DNA of 57,127 nt. Origin: Comamonas sp. SCN 67-35 (GTDB taxonomy: Bacteria; Pseudomonadota; Gammaproteobacteria; Burkholderiales; Burkholderiaceae_C). The notes below the pieces were generated by a model. It did not search any database. It had not been told where the DNA came from and saw nothing but the letters and a program-made list of their open reading frames with translations. Below, one piece after another: positions 29,401-38,003 of this stretch. The stretch is taken from positions 1 through 57,127 of the forward strand of contig MEFV01000019.1 in NCBI GenBank assembly GCA_001725255.1, written 5' to 3'. The stretch's first letter is position 1. Every line of letters starts with the position of its first letter. The translations under genes were made by a program, and so were the position numbers.

Positions 29401-30129
29401 TCAGAACCTCGTCGTCAATTGCGTGAGCCAGGCTGGCGAATGTTCGACCAGCCACGCCTCCATTGGCTTGTCGGCACCCGTCAGGATCAGGACGGCCAGG
29501 GCAACCATGATTGCGCCCAACAGGACCTTCCCGGCTTTGCCGGCGTGCAAGAGCCTGGATCGCGTGCGGCCCATGGCGCTGCGCGACACATAGGCCAGTA
29601 CCACCAGGGGCAACGCTGCACCAAAGCCGAACACCGCCATCATCAAGCCTGCTTGCGCCAGGCTGGTGCCCTGGCTGGCAAGAACGATGGCCGCCCCTAG
29701 CGTCGGCCCCACGCAGGGACTCCAGACCAGCCCGAGCACCAGGCCCACCAGGAACTGCCCCGTCAGCCCGCCCAGCTGGACGCGAGCGAGCAGGTGGTTT
29801 CCGGCATCGCCAAGGCCTGCCGTGAGCGACGCGAACCGCTGCTGGAGGGCACTGGACATCAGCACCACTCCCAGCAACCCCAGGACGACCGCGCCCACGC
29901 CACGGAAGAACGTGGTGTCGATGCCGAGCGAAGCGCCTGCCCAGGCCAATGCCGTGCCGACCATGGCATAGGACAGGGCGAGGCCGCCCGCCAGGGCCAG
30001 CGGCGCGTGCCGATGGGCGTTGACCGCCGAGCCGATCAGGATCGGCACGATGGGCAGGACGCAGGGGGAGAGCGTCGAAAGCACCCCCGCGAGCAGGCCG
30101 AGGCCATAGGAGCCGAGGCCGAGCGTCAT
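29401..30129 (-). CDS. ccdA: CcdA-family thiol-disulfide transporter
   Basis: 242-residue inner-membrane protein of the CcdA/DsbD-gamma family with about six helices. The redox Cys pair is in STLSPCVLPIVP (helix 1) and VWSPCVGPTLGA (helix 4), so it can carry electrons from cytoplasmic thioredoxin to the periplasm. Its ATG overlaps the TGA of the periplasmic thioredoxin gene, so the two are coupled and likely form one reducing pathway. No cytochrome c maturation genes are nearby, which argues against a dedicated Ccm role. Confidence 0.9.
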   Translation of the reverse strand: MTLGLGSYGLGLLAGVLSTLSPCVLPIVPILIGSAVNAHRHAPLALAGGLALSYAMVGTALAWAGASLGIDTTFFRGVGAVVLGLLGVVLMSSALQQRFASLTAGLGDAGNHLLARVQLGGLTGQFLVGLVLGLVWSPCVGPTLGAAIVLASQGTSLAQAGLMMAVFGFGAALPLVVLAYVSRSAMGRTRSRLLHAGKAGKVLLGAIMVALAVLILTGADKPMEAWLVEHSPAWLTQLTTRF

Positions 30130-30515
30130 CAGCGCGTGGTCTTCTGAATCAGGCCCTCGATACCGGCCTCGGTGGTGTCACCCACGGAGCGGGCCACTTC
30201 CTGCGCGCCCTTGAAGCCCACCAGGGTGCTTTGCATGCTGACCTTGAGCGCCCGGACGGTGCTTTTTTCAATGTCGAAGTCCACGGTCAGCAAGGTCACA
30301 TCCTTGTAGGCGGGCTGCTTCATCAGCTTTTCCAGGATCGACTTCTGCGCCTTGCAGGTCGGGCACCACGTCGCGCTGACGTCCACCACCACGGGCTGGC
30401 CAGCCTGCGTCAGCCGGTCGAACTCGGCTTGGCTGAACGGTTTGATCTCCCCGGCGCTGGCGATGCCGGCGAACGCCGAAAGCGCGAGCATGGCAGCGGT
30501 CATACATCGTTTCAT
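30129..30515 (-). CDS. Periplasmic thioredoxin-like protein (CPTC active site)
   Basis: 128 residues. A Sec signal (MKRCMTAAMLALSAFAGIASA) precedes a thioredoxin fold with WCPTC at 50-54. It is likely the partner that receives electrons from the CcdA protein encoded next. ATG 30515 is chosen because AGGACC stands about 9 nt upstream; ATG 30521 is possible. A predicted ECF promoter lies 85 bp upstream (30600-30629), identical in layout to that of bufA. Confidence 0.9.
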   Translation of the reverse strand: MKRCMTAAMLALSAFAGIASAGEIKPFSQAEFDRLTQAGQPVVVDVSATWCPTCKAQKSILEKLMKQPAYKDVTLLTVDFDIEKSTVRALKVSMQSTLVGFKGAQEVARSVGDTTEAGIEGLIQKTTR

Positions 30516-30599
30516 GAGCATGGTCCTGAACAAGAGGGCACCACCCAACGCGGCGATTCGCGCGGGCGAATGCGGTCGCCAACAGTGACGGCCTTCTTC

Positions 30600-30629
30600 C
30601 AAGAGGCGAGAAGTCGTCAAAACGGTTCG
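30600..30629 (-). promoter_or_regulatory. Predicted ECF-sigma promoter 3 (thioredoxin-ccdA operon)
   Basis: On the minus strand CGAACC (30629-30624), TTTT (30622-30619) and TCGCCTCTT (30609-30601). Spacing equals that of the bufA site. It lies 85 bp before the thioredoxin ATG. Confidence 0.7.
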
Positions 30630-30711
30630 CATCCGAGCAGAAAAATCCGCGAGGCCGCACGTCAGGATTCATTCACGTTTTCGGCAGAACCCGCTTTTTT
30701 TGCACATGCGG

Positions 30712-30741
30712 CGAACCGTTTGGGCGGTTGCGCCCCTCTCA
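30712..30741 (+). promoter_or_regulatory. Predicted ECF-sigma promoter 4 (small membrane protein)
   Basis: CGAACC at 30712-30717, TTT at 30719-30721 and CCTCTCA at 30735-30741 in the same 30-bp frame as the other sites. It is the weakest match of the four. Divergent from promoter 3, 82 bp apart, and 94 bp before the ATG at 30836. Confidence 0.5.
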
Positions 30742-30835
30742 TGAACAAGAGGGATGGCACGGCCGCCCAAGGTGGGCGGCCCCGATATCTCCCAATTCTT
30801 CCCCTCACACCACTTTCAGGTGATAGGAGCGCACC

Positions 30836-31048
30836 ATGTACTGCAGCACTTCTGTGACAGCCCAATTGGTCCGTGGCGCTTTGGCCGTGATATCCATTGC
30901 AGGCGCCATCGTTTTAACACCCCACTTTTGGCCCGCGGTGGGGCTATTGGGTCTGGCGATCTACTTCATGCGCGGGTGTCCCGCCTGCTGGCTCACGGGA
31001 CTGATGGATGCCATCCGGTTTCGCAACGAGCACAAGCCACTGCCGTAG
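30836..31048 (+). CDS. Small membrane protein, DUF2892-like
   Basis: 70 residues with two hydrophobic segments (AQLVRGALAVISIAGAIVL and FWPAVGLLGLAIYFM) followed by RGCPACWLTGL. The shape and the C-terminal GCPxCW motif resemble the YgaP-type/DUF2892 inner-membrane domain, sometimes linked to sulfur or rhodanese functions. The CxxC could be redox-active or metal-binding. AGGAGC precedes the ATG, and a predicted ECF promoter lies upstream. Function unknown. Confidence 0.72.
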   Translation: MYCSTSVTAQLVRGALAVISIAGAIVLTPHFWPAVGLLGLAIYFMRGCPACWLTGLMDAIRFRNEHKPLP

Positions 31049-31114
31049 CTCTGATCCGCAAACGCGGAACCACATCCTTCACCCCTATCGAGGGTGCGCT
31101 GGAGAAGCGGAATC

Positions 31115-31190
31115 TGGTGCGGCTGGCGGGGATCGAACCCACGACCCTCGGCTTCGGAGGCCGATACTCTATCCACTGAGCTACAGCCGC
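31115..31190 (-). tRNA. tRNA-Arg (anticodon CCG)
   Basis: 76 nt with encoded CCA. The acceptor stem GCGGCTG pairs with CAGCCGC. D-arm TAGCTCAGTGGATAGAGTA, anticodon stem TCGGC/GCCGA with loop CTCCGAA (anticodon CCG, reading CGG) and the T-loop GGTTCGATCC are all canonical. Confidence 0.96.
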
Positions 31191-31207
31191 TGGATGGAAG
31201 CCGCAAA

Positions 31208-31837
31208 TTATCGCATGTCACCCTGCAACCGATAGCCAAGTCCGCGCAGATAGGCAGCAACGGCATCCGCGCCCACGCGCTGCAGATCGAACGGCGTACT
31301 GCCCAGAATCCAGGTCTGCAACAGGCCGTCGAACAGGGCCTGCAAGCCCAGCGCCGCATCGGCGTGCGCCATGGGCAAAGTCAGCGACTGCTCCCGCGCG
31401 GCGAGCGCCAGGTCGTTCGTGAGCCGCGCATGAAACCGCTTGAGCGAAGCCTCGTGGCGCTCGCGCACTCCGCCCAGCTCGGCCACGTATTCCACGCGAT
31501 ACATGGCGATTTCAAACACGCGCCGCGTATGCGCATCTTCCACCGCGATCGCCAACAGGCTCTGTATCGTGCCTTGCACGCGCGCCAGGGGATCACCGGC
31601 CGCATCAGGCCTGCGGCACGCCGCCTCCAGCGGTAAGGTCACGCGGTCCATCATGGCATTGAAGAGGTCCACCTTGTCCTTGAAGTGCCAATAGATCGCG
31701 CCGCGCGTGGCGCCTGCAGCCTGTGCGATCTCGGCCAGCGACGCGCGTCCCACGCCTTTTTCGTGGAACACGTCTTCCGCTGCATCCAGCAACGCCTGGC
31801 GTGTTGCGTCCGCCTCTGCCTTCGTTCGTCGAACCAT
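31208..31837 (-). CDS. TetR/AcrR-family repressor of the RND efflux operon
   Basis: 209 residues. N-terminal helix-turn-helix is typical of AcrR/TtgR regulators (TRQALLDAAEDVFHEKGVGRASLAEIAQAAGATRGAIYWHFKDKVDLF). The C-terminal ligand-binding domain is helical (AMYRVEYVAELGGVRERHE). It is divergent from the efflux operon, and an AcrR-like palindrome (31887-31926) lies between them, so it very likely represses both itself and the pump until a drug-like ligand binds. Confidence 0.92.
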   Translation of the reverse strand: MVRRTKAEADATRQALLDAAEDVFHEKGVGRASLAEIAQAAGATRGAIYWHFKDKVDLFNAMMDRVTLPLEAACRRPDAAGDPLARVQGTIQSLLAIAVEDAHTRRVFEIAMYRVEYVAELGGVRERHEASLKRFHARLTNDLALAAREQSLTLPMAHADAALGLQALFDGLLQTWILGSTPFDLQRVGADAVAAYLRGLGYRLQGDMR

Positions 31838-31886
31838 CTGAAATTTTTCTCAAAAAAACCGAGAATGCAATGCTTCGTTCTCCGCA

Positions 31887-31926
31887 GCGGCGATTATACA
31901 TTCATGGATGTATGTATAATCGCCGC
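31887..31926. promoter_or_regulatory. Palindromic operator with divergent -10 boxes
   Basis: Perfect 14-bp arms GCGGCGATTATACA (31887-31900) and TGTATAATCGCCGC (31913-31926) around a 12-bp centre. A nested TACAT-N6-ATGTA dyad (31897-31912) resembles the E. coli AcrR site. A TATAAT is present on each strand within the arms, so repressor binding would block both promoters. Confidence 0.82.
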
Positions 31927-32010
31927 CCTTGTGCATAAACATCTCCATGCGCGCCCGGCGCCATTCGCCACGGCACCCGAAGACTGCGCATCGTCCATCG
32001 AAGGAATTTC

Positions 32011-33273
32011 ATGTTTCGACTGCCCCTGACGGTCAGCCCTGCTCCCGGCTTGCGCACCGGCGCGCTGGCCCTGCCTCTGGTTCTTGCCAGCACCCTCGTA
32101 CTCGTCGCCTGCGGTCAGTCCGGCGCGCAGTCGGCGGGCGCCGGCGGTCCGCCGCCCGCGCCGCAAGTGGGTGTCGTGACCGTGCAGCCAGGCAACGTCG
32201 GCCTCGTCACCGAACTGCCTGGCCGCCTCGAGGCGTCGCGCATCGCCGAGGTGCGCGCGCGCGTTGCGGGCATTTTGCAAAAGCGCGTGTTCAAGGAGGG
32301 CAGCGACGTCAAATCAGGCCAGAAGCTGTTCCAGATCGACGACGCCCCTTACCGCGCTGCGGTGGCCCAGGCGCAGGCCAGCCTCGCACAGGCCGAAGCC
32401 AGCCTGGCGCAGAGCCGCGCACTGGCCGAGCGCTATGCGCCTCTGGTGGCACAAAACGCCGTCAGCAAGCAGGACTATGACAACGCCGTGGCCGCGCGCC
32501 TGGCGGGTGAAGCCAATGTTGCAGCCGCCAAGGCGGCCGTGACGGTGGCACAAATCAACCTCGGCTACGCCAGCGTGACCGCGCCCATCGCCGGGCGCAT
32601 CGGCCGCACGCTGGTGACCGAAGGCGCTCTCGTGGGCCAGGGCACGCCCACGCAGCTGGCGCTGATTCAGCAGATCGATCCGCTCTACGTCAATTTCACG
32701 CAGTCGGCGGCCGACGCGCTCAAGCTGCGCGCCCAGATGGCCAGCGGCAAGTATCAATCCGCGGGAGCCAACGCGGCGAAGATCAGCGTGGTGCTGGAAG
32801 ACGGCAGCACATACGGCCATGCGGGCAAGCTGCTCTTTGCCGACCTGTCGGTGGACCCCACCAGTGGACAAGTGACGCTGCGCGCCGAAGTGCCCAACCC
32901 GGAGCACGCGCTGCTGCCCGGCCTGTACGTGCGCGTGCGGCTGCAGCAGGCCCAGGCGGACAACGCCGTGCTGCTGCCGCAGCAGGCCGTCACGCGCAGC
33001 GTGACGGGCGACACGGTGCTGGTGGTGGGAGAAGGCGGCAAGCTTGCGCCCCGCCCGGTCAAGCTCGGGCCGAGCCAGGGCGACGAGTGGGTGGTGCTCG
33101 ACGGGCTGAAGGCGGGCGAACAAGTCATGGTCGATGGCTTCCAGAAGCTGCCGCGCGTCAAGCCCGGCGACCCGGTGATCGTCCAGCCCGTGCCCTGGAG
33201 CGCGCCGGGTACCGCGCCCGCCAAGGCCCCCGAGGCATCCGACAAGAGCGCGGCCCCCGCGACCAAATCCTGA
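32011..33273 (+). CDS. RND efflux periplasmic adaptor (AcrA/MexA-like lipoprotein)
   Basis: 420-residue membrane fusion protein linking the RND pump to the outer-membrane channel. Signal peptide with lipobox VLVACG (Cys34), then the barrel-sandwich/lipoyl halves (EVRARVAGILQKRVFKEGSDVKSGQ and GYASVTAPIAGRIGRTLVTEGALV), an alpha-hairpin between them, and the beta-barrel and membrane-proximal domains (LLPGLYVRVRL, LLPQQAVTRS). First gene of the efflux operon; the RND pump gene follows 18 bp after. Confidence 0.94.
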   Translation: MFRLPLTVSPAPGLRTGALALPLVLASTLVLVACGQSGAQSAGAGGPPPAPQVGVVTVQPGNVGLVTELPGRLEASRIAEVRARVAGILQKRVFKEGSDVKSGQKLFQIDDAPYRAAVAQAQASLAQAEASLAQSRALAERYAPLVAQNAVSKQDYDNAVAARLAGEANVAAAKAAVTVAQINLGYASVTAPIAGRIGRTLVTEGALVGQGTPTQLALIQQIDPLYVNFTQSAADALKLRAQMASGKYQSAGANAAKISVVLEDGSTYGHAGKLLFADLSVDPTSGQVTLRAEVPNPEHALLPGLYVRVRLQQAQADNAVLLPQQAVTRSVTGDTVLVVGEGGKLAPRPVKLGPSQGDEWVVLDGLKAGEQVMVDGFQKLPRVKPGDPVIVQPVPWSAPGTAPAKAPEASDKSAAPATKS

Positions 33274-33291
33274 TCGCCGGGAGCACGGCAC

Positions 33292-36200
33292 ATGGCCAAA
33301 TTTTTCATTGAACGGCCCATCTTCGCGTGGGTCATCGCCATCTTCATCATGGTGGCCGGAGCAGTCTCGATCACCAGGCTGCCCATCGCGCAATACCCGG
33401 CCGTGGCACCGCCCACGATCCAGGTATCCGCCTCCTATCCCGGCGCCACGGCGCAGGTGCTCGAAGACTCCGTGCTCGCGGTCATCGAACGCGAGATGAA
33501 CGGCGCCACCGGCCTCGTCTACATGGAGACGACCAGCCAGGCCAACGGCACCGGCACGCTGGTGCTGAGTTTCGAACCCGGCACCAACCCCGATCTGGCG
33601 CAGGTGGACGTGCAGAACCGCCTCTCGCGCGCCACGCCGCGCCTGCCCGCCGCCGTGGTGCAGCAGGGCGTGCGCGTGGAAAAGTCGCGTTCGAACTTCC
33701 TGCTGTTCTCGATGCTGACCACCGAGACGCCCGACGTCACCATCGCGGCGCTCAACGACTATGCCGCACGCAACATCGTGCCCGAGTTGCAGCGGTTGTC
33801 CGGCGTGGGAACGGTGACCCAGTTCGGCGCCGAGCGCGCCATGCGCATCTGGATCGACCCAGCCAAGCTCAAGGGCTTCAATCTTTCGCTCGACCAGGTC
33901 AACGCCGCGATCCGCGCGCAGAACGCGCAGATTTCCGCCGGCAACCTCGGCGACCTGCCGAGTGCTCCCGGCCAGGCCACCACCGCGACCATCGTGGTCA
34001 AGGGTCAGCTCACGACGACAGAGCAGTTCGGCGACATCGTGCTGCGCGCCAACACCGACGGCTCCACCGTCCGGATCAAGGACGTGGCCCGGGTGGAACT
34101 TGGCGCGCAAAGCTACAGTGGCGGCGCGCGCCTCGATGGCGCCGAGGCCGTCGGCATGGGCGTGCAGCTCACGCCCACGGCCAATGCGCTGGAAACCTCG
34201 AAGCTGGTCAAGGCCAAGCTCGACGAATTGCAGAAATTCTTTCCGGAGGGCGTGAAATACGCCATCCCCTATGACACCTCGGTGTTCATCTCGGCATCCA
34301 TCCAGAAAGTGGTCGAAACCCTGTTCGAAGCGGTCGCCCTGGTGTTCCTCGTGATGCTGCTGTTCCTGCAGAACCTGCGCTACACCATCATCCCGACCAT
34401 CGTCGTGCCAGTGGCGCTGCTCGGCACCTTCGCCACGCTGCTCGCACTCGGTTTCTCGATCAACGTGCTCACCATGTTCGGCATGGTGCTGGTCATCGGG
34501 ATCGTGGTCGATGACGCCATCGTCGTGGTGGAAAACGTCGAGCGCATCATGAATGAGGAAGGTCTCTCGCCGCTGGAGGCCACGCGCAAGGGCATGTCCC
34601 AGATTTCGGGCGCCATCATCGGCGTGACGGTGGTGCTGATTTCCGTCTTCGTGCCGCTCGCGTTCTTCCCGGGCTCCACCGGCAACATCTACCGCCAGTT
34701 CGCCGCCACGATGGGTACGTCGATCGCGTTCTCGGCCTTCCTGGCCCTGTCGCTCACGCCCGCCCTGTGCGGCACACTCCTGAAACCCATGGCCGAAGGG
34801 CACGACCAGAAACGCGGCTTCGCCGGCTGGTTCAACCGCAGTTTCAAACGCACCACGCATCGCTACGAATCGGGCCTTTCGCGTCTGCTGCACCGCGGTG
34901 GCCGCATGATGATCGTCTACGCCGCGCTGATCGCAGCCGTCGCTCTGATCTACAACCGCCTGCCGACTTCGTTCCTGCCCAACGAAGACCAGGGCAATCT
35001 GATCACCAACGTGCAACTGCCTCCGGGCGCCTCGCTCGCTCGCACCGAAGTGGCGTTGAAGGCCGTTGAAAAGTACTTCCTCTCCCAACCCGAAGTGCAG
35101 CACATCGTCACCGTGGCCGGCTTCTCGTTTTCGGGTCAGGGACAAAACGCGGGCCTGTCCTTCGTGACGCTCAAACCCTGGGACGAGCGCAAGGGCGCGG
35201 AGCACGGCGCCGAAGCCATCGCCCACCGGGCCACGATGGCCCTCTATGGCTTTCGCGATGCCTTCCTGTTCGCTGTCAGCCCCCCGCCCATTCCCGAACT
35301 CGGCAACGCCGCCGGCTTCACCTTCCGCCTCCAGGATCGTGGTGGCAAGGGACACGAGGCGCTGCTCGCCGCGCGCAACCAGTTACTGGGCATGGCGGCG
35401 CAAAGCAAGGTGCTCTCGGGTGTGCGCCCTGACGGCATCGAGGATGCGCCTCAGATGCAGATCGACATCGATCGCGACAAGGCCGCGGCGCTCGGCGTCG
35501 GTTTCGAAAGCATCAACCTGGCGCTGTCCACGGCGCTCGGCTCGGCCTACGTCAACGACTTCCCAAGCCAGGGGCGCCTGCAGCGCGTCGTCGTGCAGGC
35601 CGACACCGAGGCACGCATGCAGCCCGAGGCGGTGATGGATCTGCCCGTGCTCAACAACAAGGGACAGGTGATTCCGCTCTCCACCTTCGCCAGCACGCAC
35701 TGGATCACCGGCGCCATGCAAACCGTGCGATACAACGGCTACCCGGCGATGAAGATTGCCGGTGGCCCCGCGCCCGGCGTGAGCACGGGTCAGGCGATGA
35801 CCGAGATGGAGCGCATCGCCGCGCAGCTTCCTCAGGGATTTGGCTACGAATGGACCGGTCAGTCACGCGAAGAAAAACTGGCGGGCGGCCAGGCCATGAT
35901 CCTGTACGCCTTCTCGTTGCTGGCGGTGTTTCTGGCGCTGTCGGCACTGTACGAGAGCTGGGCCATTCCGTTCGCGGTGCTGCTCGTGGTGCCGCTGGGG
36001 GTGCTCGGCGTCGTGCTGGCCACGCTGTTCCGGGGGCTCGCCAACGACGTTTACTTCCAGATCGGCCTCGTGACCATCATCGGCCTGTCGGCCAAGAACG
36101 CCATCCTGATCATCGAATTCGCCAAGGATCTGCACGCCTCGGGCAAGAATGTCTTCGAGGCCGCGCTGGCGGCCGCGCACCTGCGTTTTCGACCCATCAT

Positions 36201-36441
36201 CATGACGTCCCTGGCTTTCACCCTGGGCGTGATGCCGCTGTTCCTCGCCACTGGCGCGAGCTCGGCGAGCCAGCGGGCGATCGGCACAGGCGTGGTCGGC
36301 GGCATGATTTCGAGTACGCTGCTCGCCATTCTGTTCGTACCCACCTTCTTCGTGCTGGTTCGCACCTTCTTCAAGGGCAGCAAGCGTCAACATGAACACG
36401 ACGTGGAGCAAGCCAATCTGCACGGGAATGCGCACTCCTAA
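33292..36441 (+). CDS. RND multidrug efflux pump, HAE-1 family (AcrB/MexB-like)
   Basis: 1049-residue proton-driven inner-membrane pump. N-terminus MAKFFIERPIFAWVIAIFIM is diagnostic of HAE-1. The proton relay Asp pair is in VLVIGIVVDDAIVVVENVER, and the loop SPPPIPELGNAAGF is part of the drug-binding porter domain. Twelve helices with two large periplasmic loops. Full length. It exports hydrophobic drugs, detergents and dyes; the actual range here is unknown. Confidence 0.96.
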   Translation: MAKFFIERPIFAWVIAIFIMVAGAVSITRLPIAQYPAVAPPTIQVSASYPGATAQVLEDSVLAVIEREMNGATGLVYMETTSQANGTGTLVLSFEPGTNPDLAQVDVQNRLSRATPRLPAAVVQQGVRVEKSRSNFLLFSMLTTETPDVTIAALNDYAARNIVPELQRLSGVGTVTQFGAERAMRIWIDPAKLKGFNLSLDQVNAAIRAQNAQISAGNLGDLPSAPGQATTATIVVKGQLTTTEQFGDIVLRANTDGSTVRIKDVARVELGAQSYSGGARLDGAEAVGMGVQLTPTANALETSKLVKAKLDELQKFFPEGVKYAIPYDTSVFISASIQKVVETLFEAVALVFLVMLLFLQNLRYTIIPTIVVPVALLGTFATLLALGFSINVLTMFGMVLVIGIVVDDAIVVVENVERIMNEEGLSPLEATRKGMSQISGAIIGVTVVLISVFVPLAFFPGSTGNIYRQFAATMGTSIAFSAFLALSLTPALCGTLLKPMAEGHDQKRGFAGWFNRSFKRTTHRYESGLSRLLHRGGRMMIVYAALIAAVALIYNRLPTSFLPNEDQGNLITNVQLPPGASLARTEVALKAVEKYFLSQPEVQHIVTVAGFSFSGQGQNAGLSFVTLKPWDERKGAEHGAEAIAHRATMALYGFRDAFLFAVSPPPIPELGNAAGFTFRLQDRGGKGHEALLAARNQLLGMAAQSKVLSGVRPDGIEDAPQMQIDIDRDKAAALGVGFESINLALSTALGSAYVNDFPSQGRLQRVVVQADTEARMQPEAVMDLPVLNNKGQVIPLSTFASTHWITGAMQTVRYNGYPAMKIAGGPAPGVSTGQAMTEMERIAAQLPQGFGYEWTGQSREEKLAGGQAMILYAFSLLAVFLALSALYESWAIPFAVLLVVPLGVLGVVLATLFRGLANDVYFQIGLVTIIGLSAKNAILIIEFAKDLHASGKNVFEAALAAAHLRFRPIIMTSLAFTLGVMPLFLATGASSASQRAIGTGVVGGMISSTLLAILFVPTFFVLVRTFFKGSKRQHEHDVEQANLHGNAHS

Positions 36442-36453
36442 GTGACCACCACC

Positions 36454-37902
36454 ATGACCACTCACACCCACCCCTCCGCCAGACTCACCCTGAGCGCCGC
36501 GCTGGCCGCGCTGTTGCTCGGCGGTTGCAGCTTCATCCCTACCTACGAACGCCCCGCCGCACCCGTGCCCGGGAGCTTTCCCACGGCGACGGCATCCGAC
36601 ACCGCCGAGGCAAAGGCCGCGGCTGACATCAATTGGCAGGATTACTTCACCGATCCGCAGCTGCAGGCGCTGATCCAGCTGGCGCTGCAAAACAATCGCG
36701 ACCAGCGCATGGCCGTGCTGCGCGTCGAACAGGCGCGCGCGCAGTTCGACATACAGCGCTCGGCCGAATACCCGGCGGTGAACGGCATCGGCACGTTCAC
36801 CCGCCAGCCCAGCACGACGACCGGCAAGTACGGCTCCGTCTACCAGGTGGGTCTGGGGATCACGAGCTGGGAAATCGACTTCTTCGGGCGCATCGCCGCA
36901 CTCAAGGAGCAGGCTCTCGCGCAATACTTCGCCACCGACGAGGCGCGCAAGGCATCGCAAATCAGCCTGGTCTCGGCGGTTGCATCCGGCTGGCTGACCT
37001 TGGTCTCGGACGAAGAGCTGATGGACCTTTCGCGCCGGACCTTGAAAACACGCGAGGAATCGGTGAAGCTGACCCGGCTGCGTCTGGACAACGGCGTCAG
37101 CTCCGAGCTGGACATGCGGCAGGCGGAAAGCCTCGCTGAACAGGCACGTGCCACGCTGGCCCAGCAGGAGCGCCAGCGCATGCTCGATGAGAACGCCATG
37201 GTGCTGCTGATCGGGCAGGCGATCCCCGACGATATTCGCGCCGGCCTGAGCACTTCACGGCTGGCCAGGACCGCGCCCATGCAGGCACTGCCGGCGGGGC
37301 TTCCGTCCGATTTGCTGCAACACCGCCCGGACATTGTCGCGGCCGAGCAGCAGTTGATTGGCGCCAACGCCAATATCGGAGCCGCCCGCGCAGCATTCTT
37401 TCCACGCATTTCTCTCACGGCGCAGGTAGGCACGGTGAGCAGCGATCTGTCGAATTTGTTCAAGAGCGGTTCCTGGGCCTTTTCCCTGACGCCGCAAGCC
37501 CTGCTGCCGATTTTTGACGCGGGCCGCAATCAGGCCAATCTGAAGGCCGCGCAGGTCGGCAGAGACATCGCGGTGGCGCAGTACGAGAAGTCCATACAAA
37601 CCGCCTTCCGCGAAGTCGCGGACGCCCTCGCGGGTCGCGCCACCCTGCAGAACCAGCTGGATGCACAGACCGCGCAAACCCAATCGGATACGCGGCGATT
37701 CGAGCTTTCCGATCTGCGTTACCGCAACGGCGTATCCAGTTACCTCGATCTGCTGGATGCCCAACGATCGCTCTTTGCGTCCGAGCAGGCGCTGGTGCTC
37801 ACGCGCTTGCAGCAGCTGCAAAATCAGGTCGTGCTCTACAAAGTGCTCGGCGGCGGCTGGAGCAAGACAACGGATGCCGCCCTCGCCAGCAACGGAAGCT
37901 GA
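36454..37902 (+). CDS. Outer-membrane efflux channel, NodT/OprM family lipoprotein
   Basis: 482-residue TolC-type channel with signal peptide and lipobox LLLGGC (Cys25 from ATG 36454). Two repeats of the outer-membrane efflux fold are seen, with SWEIDFFGRIAALKEQALAQYFATDEARKA split by the helical barrel and PDIVAAEQQLIGANANIGAARAAFFP as the NodT signature. GTG 36442 is four codons upstream and possible. It completes the tripartite pump as third gene of the operon. Confidence 0.94.
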   Translation: MTTHTHPSARLTLSAALAALLLGGCSFIPTYERPAAPVPGSFPTATASDTAEAKAAADINWQDYFTDPQLQALIQLALQNNRDQRMAVLRVEQARAQFDIQRSAEYPAVNGIGTFTRQPSTTTGKYGSVYQVGLGITSWEIDFFGRIAALKEQALAQYFATDEARKASQISLVSAVASGWLTLVSDEELMDLSRRTLKTREESVKLTRLRLDNGVSSELDMRQAESLAEQARATLAQQERQRMLDENAMVLLIGQAIPDDIRAGLSTSRLARTAPMQALPAGLPSDLLQHRPDIVAAEQQLIGANANIGAARAAFFPRISLTAQVGTVSSDLSNLFKSGSWAFSLTPQALLPIFDAGRNQANLKAAQVGRDIAVAQYEKSIQTAFREVADALAGRATLQNQLDAQTAQTQSDTRRFELSDLRYRNGVSSYLDLLDAQRSLFASEQALVLTRLQQLQNQVVLYKVLGGGWSKTTDAALASNGS

Positions 37903-37952
37903 GCACCCGCACTCCCTCGTGGACGCGCAAGCACGAAACGAGGGCTCGCTTC

Positions 37953-37958
37953 TATAAT
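37953..37958 (+). promoter_or_regulatory. Putative -10 box before the cytochrome gene
   Basis: TATAAT 45 bp before the ATG at 38004; no convincing -35. A weak 7-bp inverted repeat CCCTCGT/ACGAGGG (37914-37944) lies between it and the efflux operon and may end the latter. Confidence 0.4.
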
Positions 37959-38003
37959 GAAACTGGTTGCCCGTGCAACGCATCCGTTTCATTCGAGAAG
38001 ACA

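Noticed and set aside
32314..35355. Very long open frame (1013 codons) on the minus strand opposite the RND efflux genes
   Set aside because: It is the antisense shadow of two clearly coding high-GC genes; its translation is His/Gln/Arg-rich with no domain, and codon position bias belongs to the + strand.
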